Assembly (NCBI GenBank): GCA_944320725.1
Contig: CALUIM010000005.1
Span: forward strand, 62,001 to 126,000
Length of the DNA stretch: 64,000 bases
Reading direction: 5' to 3'
Source: an uncultured Coriobacteriaceae bacterium
Lineage (GTDB): Bacteria > Actinomycetota > Coriobacteriia > Coriobacteriales > Coriobacteriaceae
Part shown: positions 8,667 through 18,313 of the stretch, piece after piece
Layout: each line of letters begins with the position of its first letter
How positions within the stretch are numbered: position 1 is the stretch's first letter
Notes under the pieces: model-generated
The model's input: the letters and a program-made list of their open reading frames with translations, nothing else
Database searches by the model: none
What the model was told of the DNA's origin: nothing
Position numbers and translations under genes: made by a program

Positions 8667-8748
8667 CCCTTACAAAGTGCTTACAGCAAGCCCCAATCCC
8701 TTACGGTGCCAACATAGTGCCTTACTGGAGCATAAAGCCTTGTTGACA
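8667..8748 (+). promoter_or_regulatory. Phased CTTAC repeat array and -35 box before giant surface protein
   Basis: CTTAC occurs at 8669, 8680, 8700 and 8721 (start positions), giving offsets of 0, 11, 31 and 52, near multiples of the 10.5-bp helical turn. The copies lie in CCCTTAC, GTGCTTAC, CCCTTAC and GTGCCTTAC. A perfect TTGACA follows at 8743-8748; the matching -10 is weak. An activator binding one DNA face would fit. The regulator is unknown. Confidence 0.5.
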
Positions 8749-8830
8749 CTGTGTTCCTACCCTTGAACATGGCGCGCACTAATCCTATGGGGGAGGCGTG
8801 CTTTTGTCTGAAATCGGAGGGGTGGAGTAC

Positions 8831-11800
8831 ATGTCGGGTTTGTGTGAGATGTTAGGTGAACGGTTGAGAAAGCTGCGAGCTGGCAATGCGCGACGTTCGT
8901 ATGCGCACATGCTTGCAGTCGCCCTAAGTTCGGTGCTGTTCTTGCAGACAGCCTTGATGCCGCTCACCGGCGTTGCTGCATATGCGGAGAGCTTGGGTAT
9001 TTTTGGTTTTGGGGCGGACAACCAGGCAGCCCCACAGGCGCTGGGCGAGAACGAGGACGAGATCAAGATCGCCGTCCTCTCCGACATGCACTACTATCCC
9101 GTGAACTTCGTGAGCGATTGCGACGACTACACCACCTACGTGGGCGGCGACCCCAAGATGCTCGAGGAGTCCGGTTCCATCGCCGATGCCGCGCTCAAGA
9201 TGGTGCGCGAGGACAACCCCGATATCCTCCTTGTCTCCGGTGACCTCACCAAGGACGGTGAGTATCAGGGCCATCAGGACCTGGCGGCCAAGTTCCAGGC
9301 GCTCGAGGACGACACCGATACCGAGGTCTTCGTCATCAACGGCAACCACGACATCTACAACTACGTCGACGCGTGCACTTTCCAGAACGGCTACAAGGAG
9401 AGCGCCCAGACCACCACGCCCGACGAGTTCAAAAAGATCTACGCGAACTTCGGCTACAACGGCGACTTCGAGGCCCAGTACTTCACGAACCCTGCTTTCA
9501 GCGAGCAGGCGGGCGGTCTCTCCTATGCCGTCGACCTCGGCCGGTTCACCATCGTCGCCATCGATTCCGGCATGTACAGCCCCGACGCCGGCACCGGCTA
9601 CGACACCAACGAGCACATAACCGCCGGCCGGGTTGACGAGGATCTGCTCCCCTGGGTGACCGAGCGCATCGAGGAGGCCGATGCTGAGGGCGACACCGTG
9701 ATCGGCCTCATGCACCACGGCCTCGTCCCGCACTTCGAGGGCGAGGAGGACATCCTCTCCGAGTACGTGGTCGAGGACTGGCAGAACACGGCGACCGCCT
9801 TCGCCGACGCCGGCATGCGCTACATCTTCACCGGGCACATGCATGCGAACGACATCGCCGAGTACACGACCGTCTCGGGCAACCACATCACCGACCTCGA
9901 GACGGGCTCGCTCTCCTCGTGGAGGAGCCCCATGCGCACGGTGACCATCACCAAGGGCGAGGCGCTGAACGACGGCACGAACCGCACCCATGAGACGTTC
10001 ACCGTGAGCTCGCGCGGCGTGACCTCGATCGACTTCACCGACCACACGGGCGCCACGACCCACATCGATGATTTCCTGACCTACACCCAGCAGAAGCTCT
10101 ATCCCGAGACGCTCTTCAACAACATGGCCAACGGCATGCTCAGGCCCATCCTGCAGGAGATCGGCGAGCAGGGTCTGCGCCCGTGGCTCGCGGAGAACCT
10201 GCCCGACGTCGATATCGACGCCCTGGTCCTCGACGCCGTGCCCGGCCTGCTCGAGGGCGGCATGGACATCGAGCTCGGCACCGGCATCGGCCGCGTGCAT
10301 GTCGAGTATCGCAACGGTGGCATCCAGCTGCAGCCCTCGGGCACGGCGGGGCTCATCGGTGACATGACCATCACCGACGCCCAGATCCTGCGCCTCGTGG
10401 ACGACGTCCTTGCTAAGATCGAGGCTCGCTACATCGACAACCCCGACTGGCTGCTCGGCAAGATCGACGAGATCGTCACAAAGGTCTCGAACTACGGTCT
10501 CACCTCGCTCGATGCCGAGGAGAAGACCATCTACGACCTGGTCTTTGTGATTCTGACCGGACATTACGCCGGCGCCGAGCATCCGCCTGCGTGGGTGGCG
10601 GACGCCGTGGCGACCATTCGTCAGGGCGACATCTTCCAGAGGCTCATCAATGACCTGCTCGACTCCCTCATGCCGATCGTGAACGACGTGCTCGCCAACA
10701 CCTCGATCGACACGAGCATCGCGTTCAGCGGCCTGTGGAAGACCGCGATCGACTCCATGACCAACGACGGCAATCTCAAGGCGACCCTCGAGACCTTCGG
10801 CTTTGACGAGACGGCCATCCGCGCGCTCATCGAGGGCCTCATCAACGAATACATGAGCCCGAGCTTCCTCACGGGCATGGGGAGTCTCGTGGGCAACATC
10901 TGCGACTCCATGCTCTATGACACCAACGGCGCCGACGACGTGATCGGGGGTGAGGGTCGCACCATCACCTTCGACGGCACCACCGAGGCGCCCGAACCCT
11001 CCGTGGAGAACGGGCTTTTGCCCACGCAGGTCACGATGACGCTCGGGCCCAATTCCAAGACCGACCGCGCCGTGCGCTGGTATACCGGCACCAATGTGAC
11101 CGAGGGCGTGGTGCAGGTGGCTACGGACGCGAGCTTCAGCGAGGACAGCCTGGTGAGCGAGGTCGATGCTACCTCTGAGGAGGTCACCAAGCCCAAGACG
11201 CAGCTCAATCTCGGCCTCGTCACCACGTACGGAACCCAGCAGGCGACCAAGCACTCCGCGACCATCCCGGGCCTCGCCGAGAACACCGACTACTACTATC
11301 GCGTGGGCGACAAGGAGCACGGCTATTGGAGCGACGCCATCCCCTTCACCACGGGCGCCGAGACCGATGACGCGGACACCTTCAGCTTCATCAACGTCAA
11401 CGACTCCCAAGGTATGGTCGAGTCCGACTACGACGTCTACCTGAATACGCTCGAGCAGGCGCACCAGACGTTCCCGGACGCCGCTTTCACCGTCCACGGG
11501 GGCGACTTTGTGGATGACGGCGCCAACGAGGACTACTGGACCTGGGCGCTCGATGACGAGAACAACGTGGCCCAGGGTATGGCCATGGCGCCCGCCGCGG
11601 GCAACCACGAGGCGAAGAGCGACGTCGAGGGCATCACGGACGCGAACCCCATCATCTCGCACTTCAACCTTGCGAACGTGCCCCAGGGCCAGGACCTCTC
11701 CACCGGCGTGTACTACTCCTTCGAGTACAAGAACGCCACGTTCGTCGTGCTCAACACCAATGACCTGGGCGCGGATGGCGGCATCTCGCAGGCGCAGTAC

Positions 11801-14800
11801 GACTGGGCTTACCAAACGCTCTCGACGGCCGACACCGAGTGGAAGATCGTTCTGCTGCACAAATCGCCCTATTCCAACGGGCCTCACCAGACCGACGAGG
11901 ACGTGGTGGCGATCCGCGGCCAGATGGATGCGCTCGCGGCCTCGTGCGACGTGGACGTGGTGCTCTCCGGCCATGACCACGTGTACAACCGCACGCCCTA
12001 CCTCATGCGCGGCGAGACCCAGACCGTCACGACCGAGACCCAGACCTACCAGGGCACCAATTACGAGACGGCCGTGAACCCCAACGGCACCGTCTTCATC
12101 ATCGCCGGCACCTGCGGCGTGAAGAACTACGTGCAGGACACCACGGGCGGCATCCCGAGCCAGGTCGCGCTCGACCTCTCGGTGCCCGTCTACACCGGGT
12201 TCACCATCGACGGCGACCACCTCTACTACCAGGCCTACACCGTGAGCGGGGATTCCTCCACCATGGTCGACAGCTTCGCCATCTCCAAGGCGGAGGAGGA
12301 GACCCCGGCCTGGCAGAAGGTCGAGGAGCAGATCGCCGCGTTGCCCGAGCAGTCCGAGGTGACGACGTCCGACAAGGCGGCCATCGAGGCGGCCCGCGCG
12401 GCCTACGACGCGCTCTCCGCCGAGGACCAGCAGCAGGTCTCCAACCTGGACCGCCTCGTCGCGGCCGAGCGTATGCTCTCGCTGCTTGAGAGCGTCTCGG
12501 GCAAGCGCACGGTGACCGTCTCGAACCACGACGACTTCACGAACGCGATCAATGATCCCAGCGTGGGCACCATCATCACCCAGGGCACCATCGAGTTCGA
12601 CGAGGGCGGCCTGTTCGATGACGGCGACCGCGAGATCTACGTCAGGCGCGACGTGGTGGTCCGCGGCTCGGGCGAGCTCAAGTACTGCCGCTTCCATGTG
12701 GAGAACGGTGCGACGCTCGTGCTCGCCGGCTCCGTCTACGTGAACGACACGCGCACGCAGGGCTCCTTCTACGACGCCCTCAACCCTGTCGAGGTCAACG
12801 CCGGCGGCACCCTCATCACGCAGGATGAGGTGTCGCTCCGCACCGAGTACGGCACCGGCGGCAGCGACGACGGCGTGGCCGTGAAGCTCATGGGCGCCGG
12901 CGCCACCGCGATCCTCGGCAGCTCGGGCACCTATTGGGGCTCCGAGGCGGCCGTGCTCTCCACCGCGAGCGGCACCACGCTCGTCATCAACGACGGCACC
13001 TTCAACGCCAAGAACAGCAACCGTGTCGTCATCGACACGCACGGCGACGCCACGGTGAACGGCGGCACCATCTCGAGCATGTGGATTTCGGGCACGCTGC
13101 GCGTGAACGGCGGAACCTTCGAGCACCAGGACTCCGCGTCGAGCAATTGGACCCCGCTCGCCGTCTCGGGTGGCAACGCCTATATCACCGGCGGCACGTT
13201 CGAAACCTACAACGGCCGCGATGGAATCGCCTCCATCAAGCTGGAGAACGGCGCCCGCATGCACATCCTCGCCGATACGAACGGCGCGGTGCAGATCGGC
13301 GGCGTGAACGCCTACGTGGGCTCGCCCTCCACGACCGACTACGAGAACGTGCGCCTAGGCTACGTGCGCGCAAACGGCTGGAACGGCTCCCAGGACGGCA
13401 TCTACCGTGTGGACGGCGCCGCGAGCGCGAGCTCCGTGGAGGATATCGCCGCGCTCAACGCCTCGCGCCTCTCTACCAACGACGTCTCCGACAACGGCAA
13501 CTACATGACCGCGGCGCTGCTCGACGGCACGAGCACGGTCTTTGGCAAGTACTGGCTCTATGGTGGCAGCAGCAGCAAGGGTGCGCCCTCCGGCTCCGGG
13601 ATCATCGGCTCCGGCGAAGTGATCGTCTATGGGCCCGTGCGCACGATCCAGAACAATCCCGTCACGGGCGTGACCATCGACGACGATGCCACGCGTCTCG
13701 TGGACCTCAACCAGGAGGGGGCCGACACCCTGCGCCTCACGGGCTACACCACTCCGGCAAACGCCTTCGACAACGGCATCACCTGGAGCTCGGACAACGC
13801 GCAGACCGCGTCCGTCGAGGAGCGCAACGGCCAGGGCGTCGTCACGATCAAGCAGCCGGGCGGCGCCAACATCACGGCGACCTCGGACTCCAAGCCGAAC
13901 CTCTCGGATTCCGTCGAGGTCATCGCAGTGCGCCCGACGCTTGGGGGCCCGGAGACGCTCGACGAGGAGACTTCGACCGCGACCTATGCGGCTGACAAGG
14001 GTTTCCAGAGCGACGCCTACGACAGCCGTCTCACCTGGCGGTACTCGGTGAACGACCAGACGCTCGCCACGATCGATGCCAAGACGGGCGCGCTCACCAA
14101 GCTCAAGCCGGGTACCGTCACCGTCACCGCGACGCTTTGCCTTGATGGCGAGCCCACGGCAATCACCATCACCAAGGACGTCGTGCTCAAGGCGGTGCCC
14201 GAGGCGCCCGAGGCCGACGTGGTGAACGGGCTCATCGACGTCCAGGTGAGCGACGCCAACACTGATATGGCGGCGACGCATACCGCACAGACCTTCGAGA
14301 CCCTCATCGACAACACCGAGGGCGAGAACGACTCCTACACGATCGGCGACGTCTACTCCGAGGATGCGGCCGCGAGCAACCCGATCGAGGGCATCACCAA
14401 CTTCCTCGGCATCACGCGTGCCGCGAAGATCTACAAGGTCGACGTGATTATCCAGGCTGCCCCTTACGTGGCTGCCTTCGATGAGGCGCTCAGGCTCGAG
14501 GCGGGCTCCCATGAGGTTTCGGGCGACGGGTCCAAGACCGTGACCCTGGTGTGGAGCGACGGCGATCCGTCTGCCGAGCCCGCTGTCTCGGCTGGCTGGA
14601 CGCTCGAGGATCCTGAGGCCACGCCCGTCACCTTCCAGGGCATGTGCATGGCAGCGCAGGCGGCGCCCGTCCTCACGGTGACCCCCGGTGCCGATAACGC
14701 GACGGTGACCGTTACTGGCGCTGACGGGGCTCAGCTCTACGGTGACATCCAGTGGTCCGATCACGAAACCGACTGGACCGCGGGCACGTTCCATACCCTC

Positions 14801-17800
14801 GAGCCCGGCATCAACGAGCTCCCGGTCAGGAGCGACGGCACCTTCTACATCCGCGCTGTGGGCGATGATACCCACGGCCCGAGCGAGGCCGCGAGCGTGA
14901 CCATCAACAAGGTGACCTTCAAGGTCAACGAGGGCGAGGGCTCGTTCGCGGAGGGCTCGCCTACTACGTGGTTCCTTAAGTCCGGCGAGGCAGTCGGTGC
15001 GGGCAACATGCCGACCGTGACCCGCGACGGCTACGTCTTCGCTGGCTGGAAGACCGCGGACGGCACCGAGTTCGATGGTGCGACCACCGTCAACGGCGAG
15101 ATGACGGTCACGGCGCAGTGGAGCGTCGACAATGCATCGGTGGCTCCTGTGGCGCCCACCCCTGAGGGCGTCGCAGAGCTGCTCGCCAACCAGCTGACCG
15201 TGAGTCTTCACGGCGTGAACGAGCTTCATAGCGAGGATGAGGGCGACGACTCCCATCCGGACGTGACCTTCGGCAACGGCGGCATGGCCCAGCTCCCCGC
15301 TGCCGCCTTCGAGGCGACCGCGCCCGCACCGGTCGACGGTCAGGATGGCGTCTATACCATGGCCGTCACCATGGGCGCCCAGGCATTCCTCGATGCCTAT
15401 TCCCAGATGGCGGATGCCGAGGGCGGCGAGCCCTACGGCGAGCATTTCCTTGCCAGCAAGGATGCCCAAGACGAGTTCACGCTCACGCTCGAGCTCGATA
15501 CCACCGATCTTGCCGAGGGCGAGCAGCCCGTGTGGAAGCTCTCCGATGACACGCCCGCAAGCTACACTTTCGACATCACCTGCCTGACCCTCCGTCCTGC
15601 CGAGGCCGAGATCTACACCGGAGGTGCGAGCGATACGGGCGGGCACTTCGTGGACCAGTACGTGATCGACGGGCAGGGCAACGCCTACGCTATCGAGGCG
15701 CTCAATGCCCTGCTCGATGAAGGCACCGAGGCGAGCATCAAGTACTATGCTGAGGACGGCACCGAGGTCACCGACGACACCGAGCCCGGCCATTACATCG
15801 CGCGCATCGATGTCGAGACCATCGGTGCCCAGACGCGCGCTGGGGGCGATGCGGACGAGTCGCTCGAGGTGACGGTCAACGGCAGCGAGTACACCTATGC
15901 GCTCGAGCCCTCTGAGCTCATCATCCGCAGCGTGTCCGATAGCGATAGTGCCGAGCGGGGCGACTGCAACGTCGACCTGCTGGACAACACCGATGCGGAC
16001 GTCATTAAAGCAGCGCTTGCCGAGGCAGCAGGCGGCGTCGTCGCCTCGCTTCCCGCGAACACGACCATCTACTTCAATGGCGATACCTCGATTCCTCTTG
16101 CAAGCACCGATGGCGTGACGCTATTCTCCGACGATCTTCTGCCCGGACAGCGCGAGGCCGAGCTCATCGACCACGCTGAGGAGCAGACGCAGACCACGAT
16201 TGGCGACACGTACGACTTCCAATACCTCGACCTTGTGGACGAGAGCCAATCCAACGCATGGGTGAGCTCGAGCGCAGGTACCACGGTGTACTGGCGCATC
16301 CCCGAAGGAGTGGATCCTGCGAGCGTGAAGGTCTACCACTTCACCGGCTTGCACCGCGACTACACCGCTACGGACGATGAGGTCTCCGACCTCATTGCTC
16401 AGAGCGCGGTCGAGCCCATGGAGCTCACCCCGGGTGACGGCTATGTGAGCTTCACGGTGCCTCCATCCGGCTTCAGCCCCTTCCTTATGGTCTGGGACAA
16501 GCAACAGGCACAGACTGCTACCGTGACCTTTGATGCCGGTGAGGGCCAGCTCGATCAGGGATACCAGGATACCCAGACGGTGACTGTTGGCTCCACGATC
16601 GCACAGTTGCCCACGGCGACACGTACGGGCTACGAGTTCGGCGGGTGGTACACCGACGAGGCCTGCAGCGACGCCAACGTATTCGTTGCCGGAACGACCC
16701 AGGTCACGGGCAGCATGACGCTCCATGCTAAGTGGACGCCCAAGACCTACACGGTCACACTCGATGCCGCCGGTGGCACCATTGAAGGCGCTGGCACAAA
16801 AGAGATCACGGCGACCTATGACATCAAGCTCGGTGTGCTGCCGGAGCCAACGCGTGCCGGATATACTTTCGACGGTTGGTTTACCGCGGCGACCGACGGT
16901 GATCAGGTCACGGCCGAGACCGTGTATACCATCGATGGCACCACGACCTACTACGCGCACTGGATGCTTGCGGCGCCTCAGACGGTGGAGCTTACCTTCG
17001 ACGCGAGCGACGGCATCTTCCCCGGTAATCCCGCGAGCACCACAGCGACAGTTGAGATTCCTGTGAACGGAACGCTGGCTTCCTCTCAGGCACCCGTGCC
17101 CGAGCGCGAGGGCTATGCGCTTGCCGGCTGGTATGTGGGCGACGATCCTGAGGTAGCGCTCGTTTTCTCCAATGAGGCCGATCCCGATCAGGGCATCACG
17201 GCGACGACCTTCGCTTCAGCGACTACGCTCCATGCCATCTGGCTTGAAGACCTCTCAAGTGATGACGACGTCAGCTTCGCCGGCATCAGCCAAGCCTACA
17301 CCGGTAATCCCGTCTTCGCGGCGCCTGTCTTTGGTGCAAGCTTCCCAGCTGAGGAGCAGGATGGCGTAGCGGTGTTCTACCGTCCGGCTGGCGCGTCCGA
17401 TAAGGAGTGGACTGGGGACGCGCCCGTGAACGCAGGTGCCTACGATGTGCGCTTCAGCTACCCGGGTACCGACGCGTACGCGAGGTTTGAGAAAGAATAC
17501 AGCGCCGGCATCGAGATCACGCCTGCAGATTTGAACCAGACCGGGCTGGCAGCTGAGCCGTCAACAGTTGCGGCAGGTACTGCGCTTGCCGACATCAATC
17601 TGCTGGGCGGTACGGTGTCGCTTGCGAGCGGTGTTGAGGTCACGGGCACTTGGCGATGGTCCGATCCTTCTGCTTTCGTAAATCAAGACGGTACTTATCA
17701 GGCAGTCTTTGTGCCAACTATCCCCGAGGGCGGCAGCGCGCATAACTATAACCCGCTCTATGTTGACCTGATGATTACCGTGAAATCCACCGATCCCGAC

Positions 17801-18070
17801 CAGCCTGGTGGGAACACCGATCCAGACGATCCAGATGTCACGCCAGAAGCCCCCGATGGCAATCCGGGTATTCCCAGCGGCAACCCAGACAACCAGGGTG
17901 GCGATGCCGGTAACCAAGGTGGCAATGTCGATGGCAGCCAGACCGAGACAGCACAGGGACTGCTTGTCCAGACGGGCGATAGCCAACTCCTCATCGCCGG
18001 CGCCATAACCATCGTTGCGCTCGTTGCAATAGCGGTCGGCGTCATGGTTCGTAGAAGGCGTCAGCCGTAA
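8831..18070 (+). CDS. Giant cell-wall-anchored protein with two metallophosphoesterase domains
   Basis: 3,079 residues. The start is ATG 8831 behind GGAGG at 8816-8820; GTG 8798 and TTG 8804 are alternatives. Residues 1-52 are a long signal peptide ending AYA. Residues 77-390 form a CpdA-like metallophosphoesterase (DMH at 85, GNHD 171-174, GHMH 335-338). Helical linkers follow to 720, then a purple-acid-phosphatase-like Fn3 domain and a second metallophosphoesterase, 851-1130 (GNHE 924-927, GHDH 1047-1050). A coiled region at 1157-1220 leads to a Gly-rich beta-helix-like part (1224-1607), Ig-like domains, one InlB-B repeat near 2027-2100, three more at 2561-2807, a MBG-like region and a Pro/Gly/Asp linker. 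The C-terminus has LVQTG (3045-3049), a hydrophobic helix and RRRR, a sortase-type signal with Val in place of Pro. It probably removes phosphate from extracellular nucleotides or sugar phosphates; substrates are not predictable. Confidence 0.9.
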   Translation: MSGLCEMLGERLRKLRAGNARRSYAHMLAVALSSVLFLQTALMPLTGVAAYAESLGIFGFGADNQAAPQALGENEDEIKIAVLSDMHYYPVNFVSDCDDYTTYVGGDPKMLEESGSIADAALKMVREDNPDILLVSGDLTKDGEYQGHQDLAAKFQALEDDTDTEVFVINGNHDIYNYVDACTFQNGYKESAQTTTPDEFKKIYANFGYNGDFEAQYFTNPAFSEQAGGLSYAVDLGRFTIVAIDSGMYSPDAGTGYDTNEHITAGRVDEDLLPWVTERIEEADAEGDTVIGLMHHGLVPHFEGEEDILSEYVVEDWQNTATAFADAGMRYIFTGHMHANDIAEYTTVSGNHITDLETGSLSSWRSPMRTVTITKGEALNDGTNRTHETFTVSSRGVTSIDFTDHTGATTHIDDFLTYTQQKLYPETLFNNMANGMLRPILQEIGEQGLRPWLAENLPDVDIDALVLDAVPGLLEGGMDIELGTGIGRVHVEYRNGGIQLQPSGTAGLIGDMTITDAQILRLVDDVLAKIEARYIDNPDWLLGKIDEIVTKVSNYGLTSLDAEEKTIYDLVFVILTGHYAGAEHPPAWVADAVATIRQGDIFQRLINDLLDSLMPIVNDVLANTSIDTSIAFSGLWKTAIDSMTNDGNLKATLETFGFDETAIRALIEGLINEYMSPSFLTGMGSLVGNICDSMLYDTNGADDVIGGEGRTITFDGTTEAPEPSVENGLLPTQVTMTLGPNSKTDRAVRWYTGTNVTEGVVQVATDASFSEDSLVSEVDATSEEVTKPKTQLNLGLVTTYGTQQATKHSATIPGLAENTDYYYRVGDKEHGYWSDAIPFTTGAETDDADTFSFINVNDSQGMVESDYDVYLNTLEQAHQTFPDAAFTVHGGDFVDDGANEDYWTWALDDENNVAQGMAMAPAAGNHEAKSDVEGITDANPIISHFNLANVPQGQDLSTGVYYSFEYKNATFVVLNTNDLGADGGISQAQYDWAYQTLSTADTEWKIVLLHKSPYSNGPHQTDEDVVAIRGQMDALAASCDVDVVLSGHDHVYNRTPYLMRGETQTVTTETQTYQGTNYETAVNPNGTVFIIAGTCGVKNYVQDTTGGIPSQVALDLSVPVYTGFTIDGDHLYYQAYTVSGDSSTMVDSFAISKAEEETPAWQKVEEQIAALPEQSEVTTSDKAAIEAARAAYDALSAEDQQQVSNLDRLVAAERMLSLLESVSGKRTVTVSNHDDFTNAINDPSVGTIITQGTIEFDEGGLFDDGDREIYVRRDVVVRGSGELKYCRFHVENGATLVLAGSVYVNDTRTQGSFYDALNPVEVNAGGTLITQDEVSLRTEYGTGGSDDGVAVKLMGAGATAILGSSGTYWGSEAAVLSTASGTTLVINDGTFNAKNSNRVVIDTHGDATVNGGTISSMWISGTLRVNGGTFEHQDSASSNWTPLAVSGGNAYITGGTFETYNGRDGIASIKLENGARMHILADTNGAVQIGGVNAYVGSPSTTDYENVRLGYVRANGWNGSQDGIYRVDGAASASSVEDIAALNASRLSTNDVSDNGNYMTAALLDGTSTVFGKYWLYGGSSSKGAPSGSGIIGSGEVIVYGPVRTIQNNPVTGVTIDDDATRLVDLNQEGADTLRLTGYTTPANAFDNGITWSSDNAQTASVEERNGQGVVTIKQPGGANITATSDSKPNLSDSVEVIAVRPTLGGPETLDEETSTATYAADKGFQSDAYDSRLTWRYSVNDQTLATIDAKTGALTKLKPGTVTVTATLCLDGEPTAITITKDVVLKAVPEAPEADVVNGLIDVQVSDANTDMAATHTAQTFETLIDNTEGENDSYTIGDVYSEDAAASNPIEGITNFLGITRAAKIYKVDVIIQAAPYVAAFDEALRLEAGSHEVSGDGSKTVTLVWSDGDPSAEPAVSAGWTLEDPEATPVTFQGMCMAAQAAPVLTVTPGADNATVTVTGADGAQLYGDIQWSDHETDWTAGTFHTLEPGINELPVRSDGTFYIRAVGDDTHGPSEAASVTINKVTFKVNEGEGSFAEGSPTTWFLKSGEAVGAGNMPTVTRDGYVFAGWKTADGTEFDGATTVNGEMTVTAQWSVDNASVAPVAPTPEGVAELLANQLTVSLHGVNELHSEDEGDDSHPDVTFGNGGMAQLPAAAFEATAPAPVDGQDGVYTMAVTMGAQAFLDAYSQMADAEGGEPYGEHFLASKDAQDEFTLTLELDTTDLAEGEQPVWKLSDDTPASYTFDITCLTLRPAEAEIYTGGASDTGGHFVDQYVIDGQGNAYAIEALNALLDEGTEASIKYYAEDGTEVTDDTEPGHYIARIDVETIGAQTRAGGDADESLEVTVNGSEYTYALEPSELIIRSVSDSDSAERGDCNVDLLDNTDADVIKAALAEAAGGVVASLPANTTIYFNGDTSIPLASTDGVTLFSDDLLPGQREAELIDHAEEQTQTTIGDTYDFQYLDLVDESQSNAWVSSSAGTTVYWRIPEGVDPASVKVYHFTGLHRDYTATDDEVSDLIAQSAVEPMELTPGDGYVSFTVPPSGFSPFLMVWDKQQAQTATVTFDAGEGQLDQGYQDTQTVTVGSTIAQLPTATRTGYEFGGWYTDEACSDANVFVAGTTQVTGSMTLHAKWTPKTYTVTLDAAGGTIEGAGTKEITATYDIKLGVLPEPTRAGYTFDGWFTAATDGDQVTAETVYTIDGTTTYYAHWMLAAPQTVELTFDASDGIFPGNPASTTATVEIPVNGTLASSQAPVPEREGYALAGWYVGDDPEVALVFSNEADPDQGITATTFASATTLHAIWLEDLSSDDDVSFAGISQAYTGNPVFAAPVFGASFPAEEQDGVAVFYRPAGASDKEWTGDAPVNAGAYDVRFSYPGTDAYARFEKEYSAGIEITPADLNQTGLAAEPSTVAAGTALADINLLGGTVSLASGVEVTGTWRWSDPSAFVNQDGTYQAVFVPTIPEGGSAHNYNPLYVDLMITVKSTDPDQPGGNTDPDDPDVTPEAPDGNPGIPSGNPDNQGGDAGNQGGNVDGSQTETAQGLLVQTGDSQLLIAGAITIVALVAIAVGVMVRRRRQP

Positions 18071-18116
18071 ATCATGTCCGTGCCGGGCGTGATGCTGGCG
18101 GGAATATAGACTTCTC

Positions 18117-18144
18117 AGCGGGGAGGCGATCGCGCCTCCCCGCT
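18117..18144 (+). terminator. Perfect 12-bp hairpin after giant gene
   Basis: AGCGGGGAGGCG (18117-18128) pairs without mismatch to CGCCTCCCCGCT (18133-18144); the GCGATCGC centre can pair further. It lies 46 bases past the stop. No long T-run follows, which seems common for hairpins in this window. Confidence 0.7.
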
Positions 18145-18162
18145 TCATCAGAAAACGGCAAA

Positions 18163-18185
18163 ACAGGTTCACTTACCGAAACCTG
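18163..18185 (+). promoter_or_regulatory. Inverted repeat upstream of transketolase
   Basis: ACAGGTT (18163-18169) and AACCTGT (18179-18185) form a perfect 7-bp inverted repeat with ten bases between centres. It lies about 130 bases before the transketolase start and after the preceding terminator, so it may be an operator. No regulator is assigned. Confidence 0.35.
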
Positions 18186-18313
18186 TGTGGTCTTTGTTCA
18201 TATAACCAGTGTGGATGCCGTATCTTATACTGGAAGTGCGTTGTGGCGCGAAGCGCGCCTTCGCCCGTGCGAACCCCCTTACCGCACCGGGCCCATGCGA
18301 GAAAGGGAACAAC

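Noticed and set aside
8924-13264. A 1,446-codon open frame on the minus strand, antisense to the giant surface protein
   Set aside because: It is a shadow of the strongly G/C-ending codons of the plus-strand gene. It is composed of low-complexity Val/Gly/His/Arg runs, has no ribosome site and matches no fold.
16510-17250. Tandem repeats in the giant gene considered as a DNA-level satellite
   Set aside because: Similarity is at the protein level (InlB-B-type repeats); the DNA copies are diverged and not a recent tandem array.
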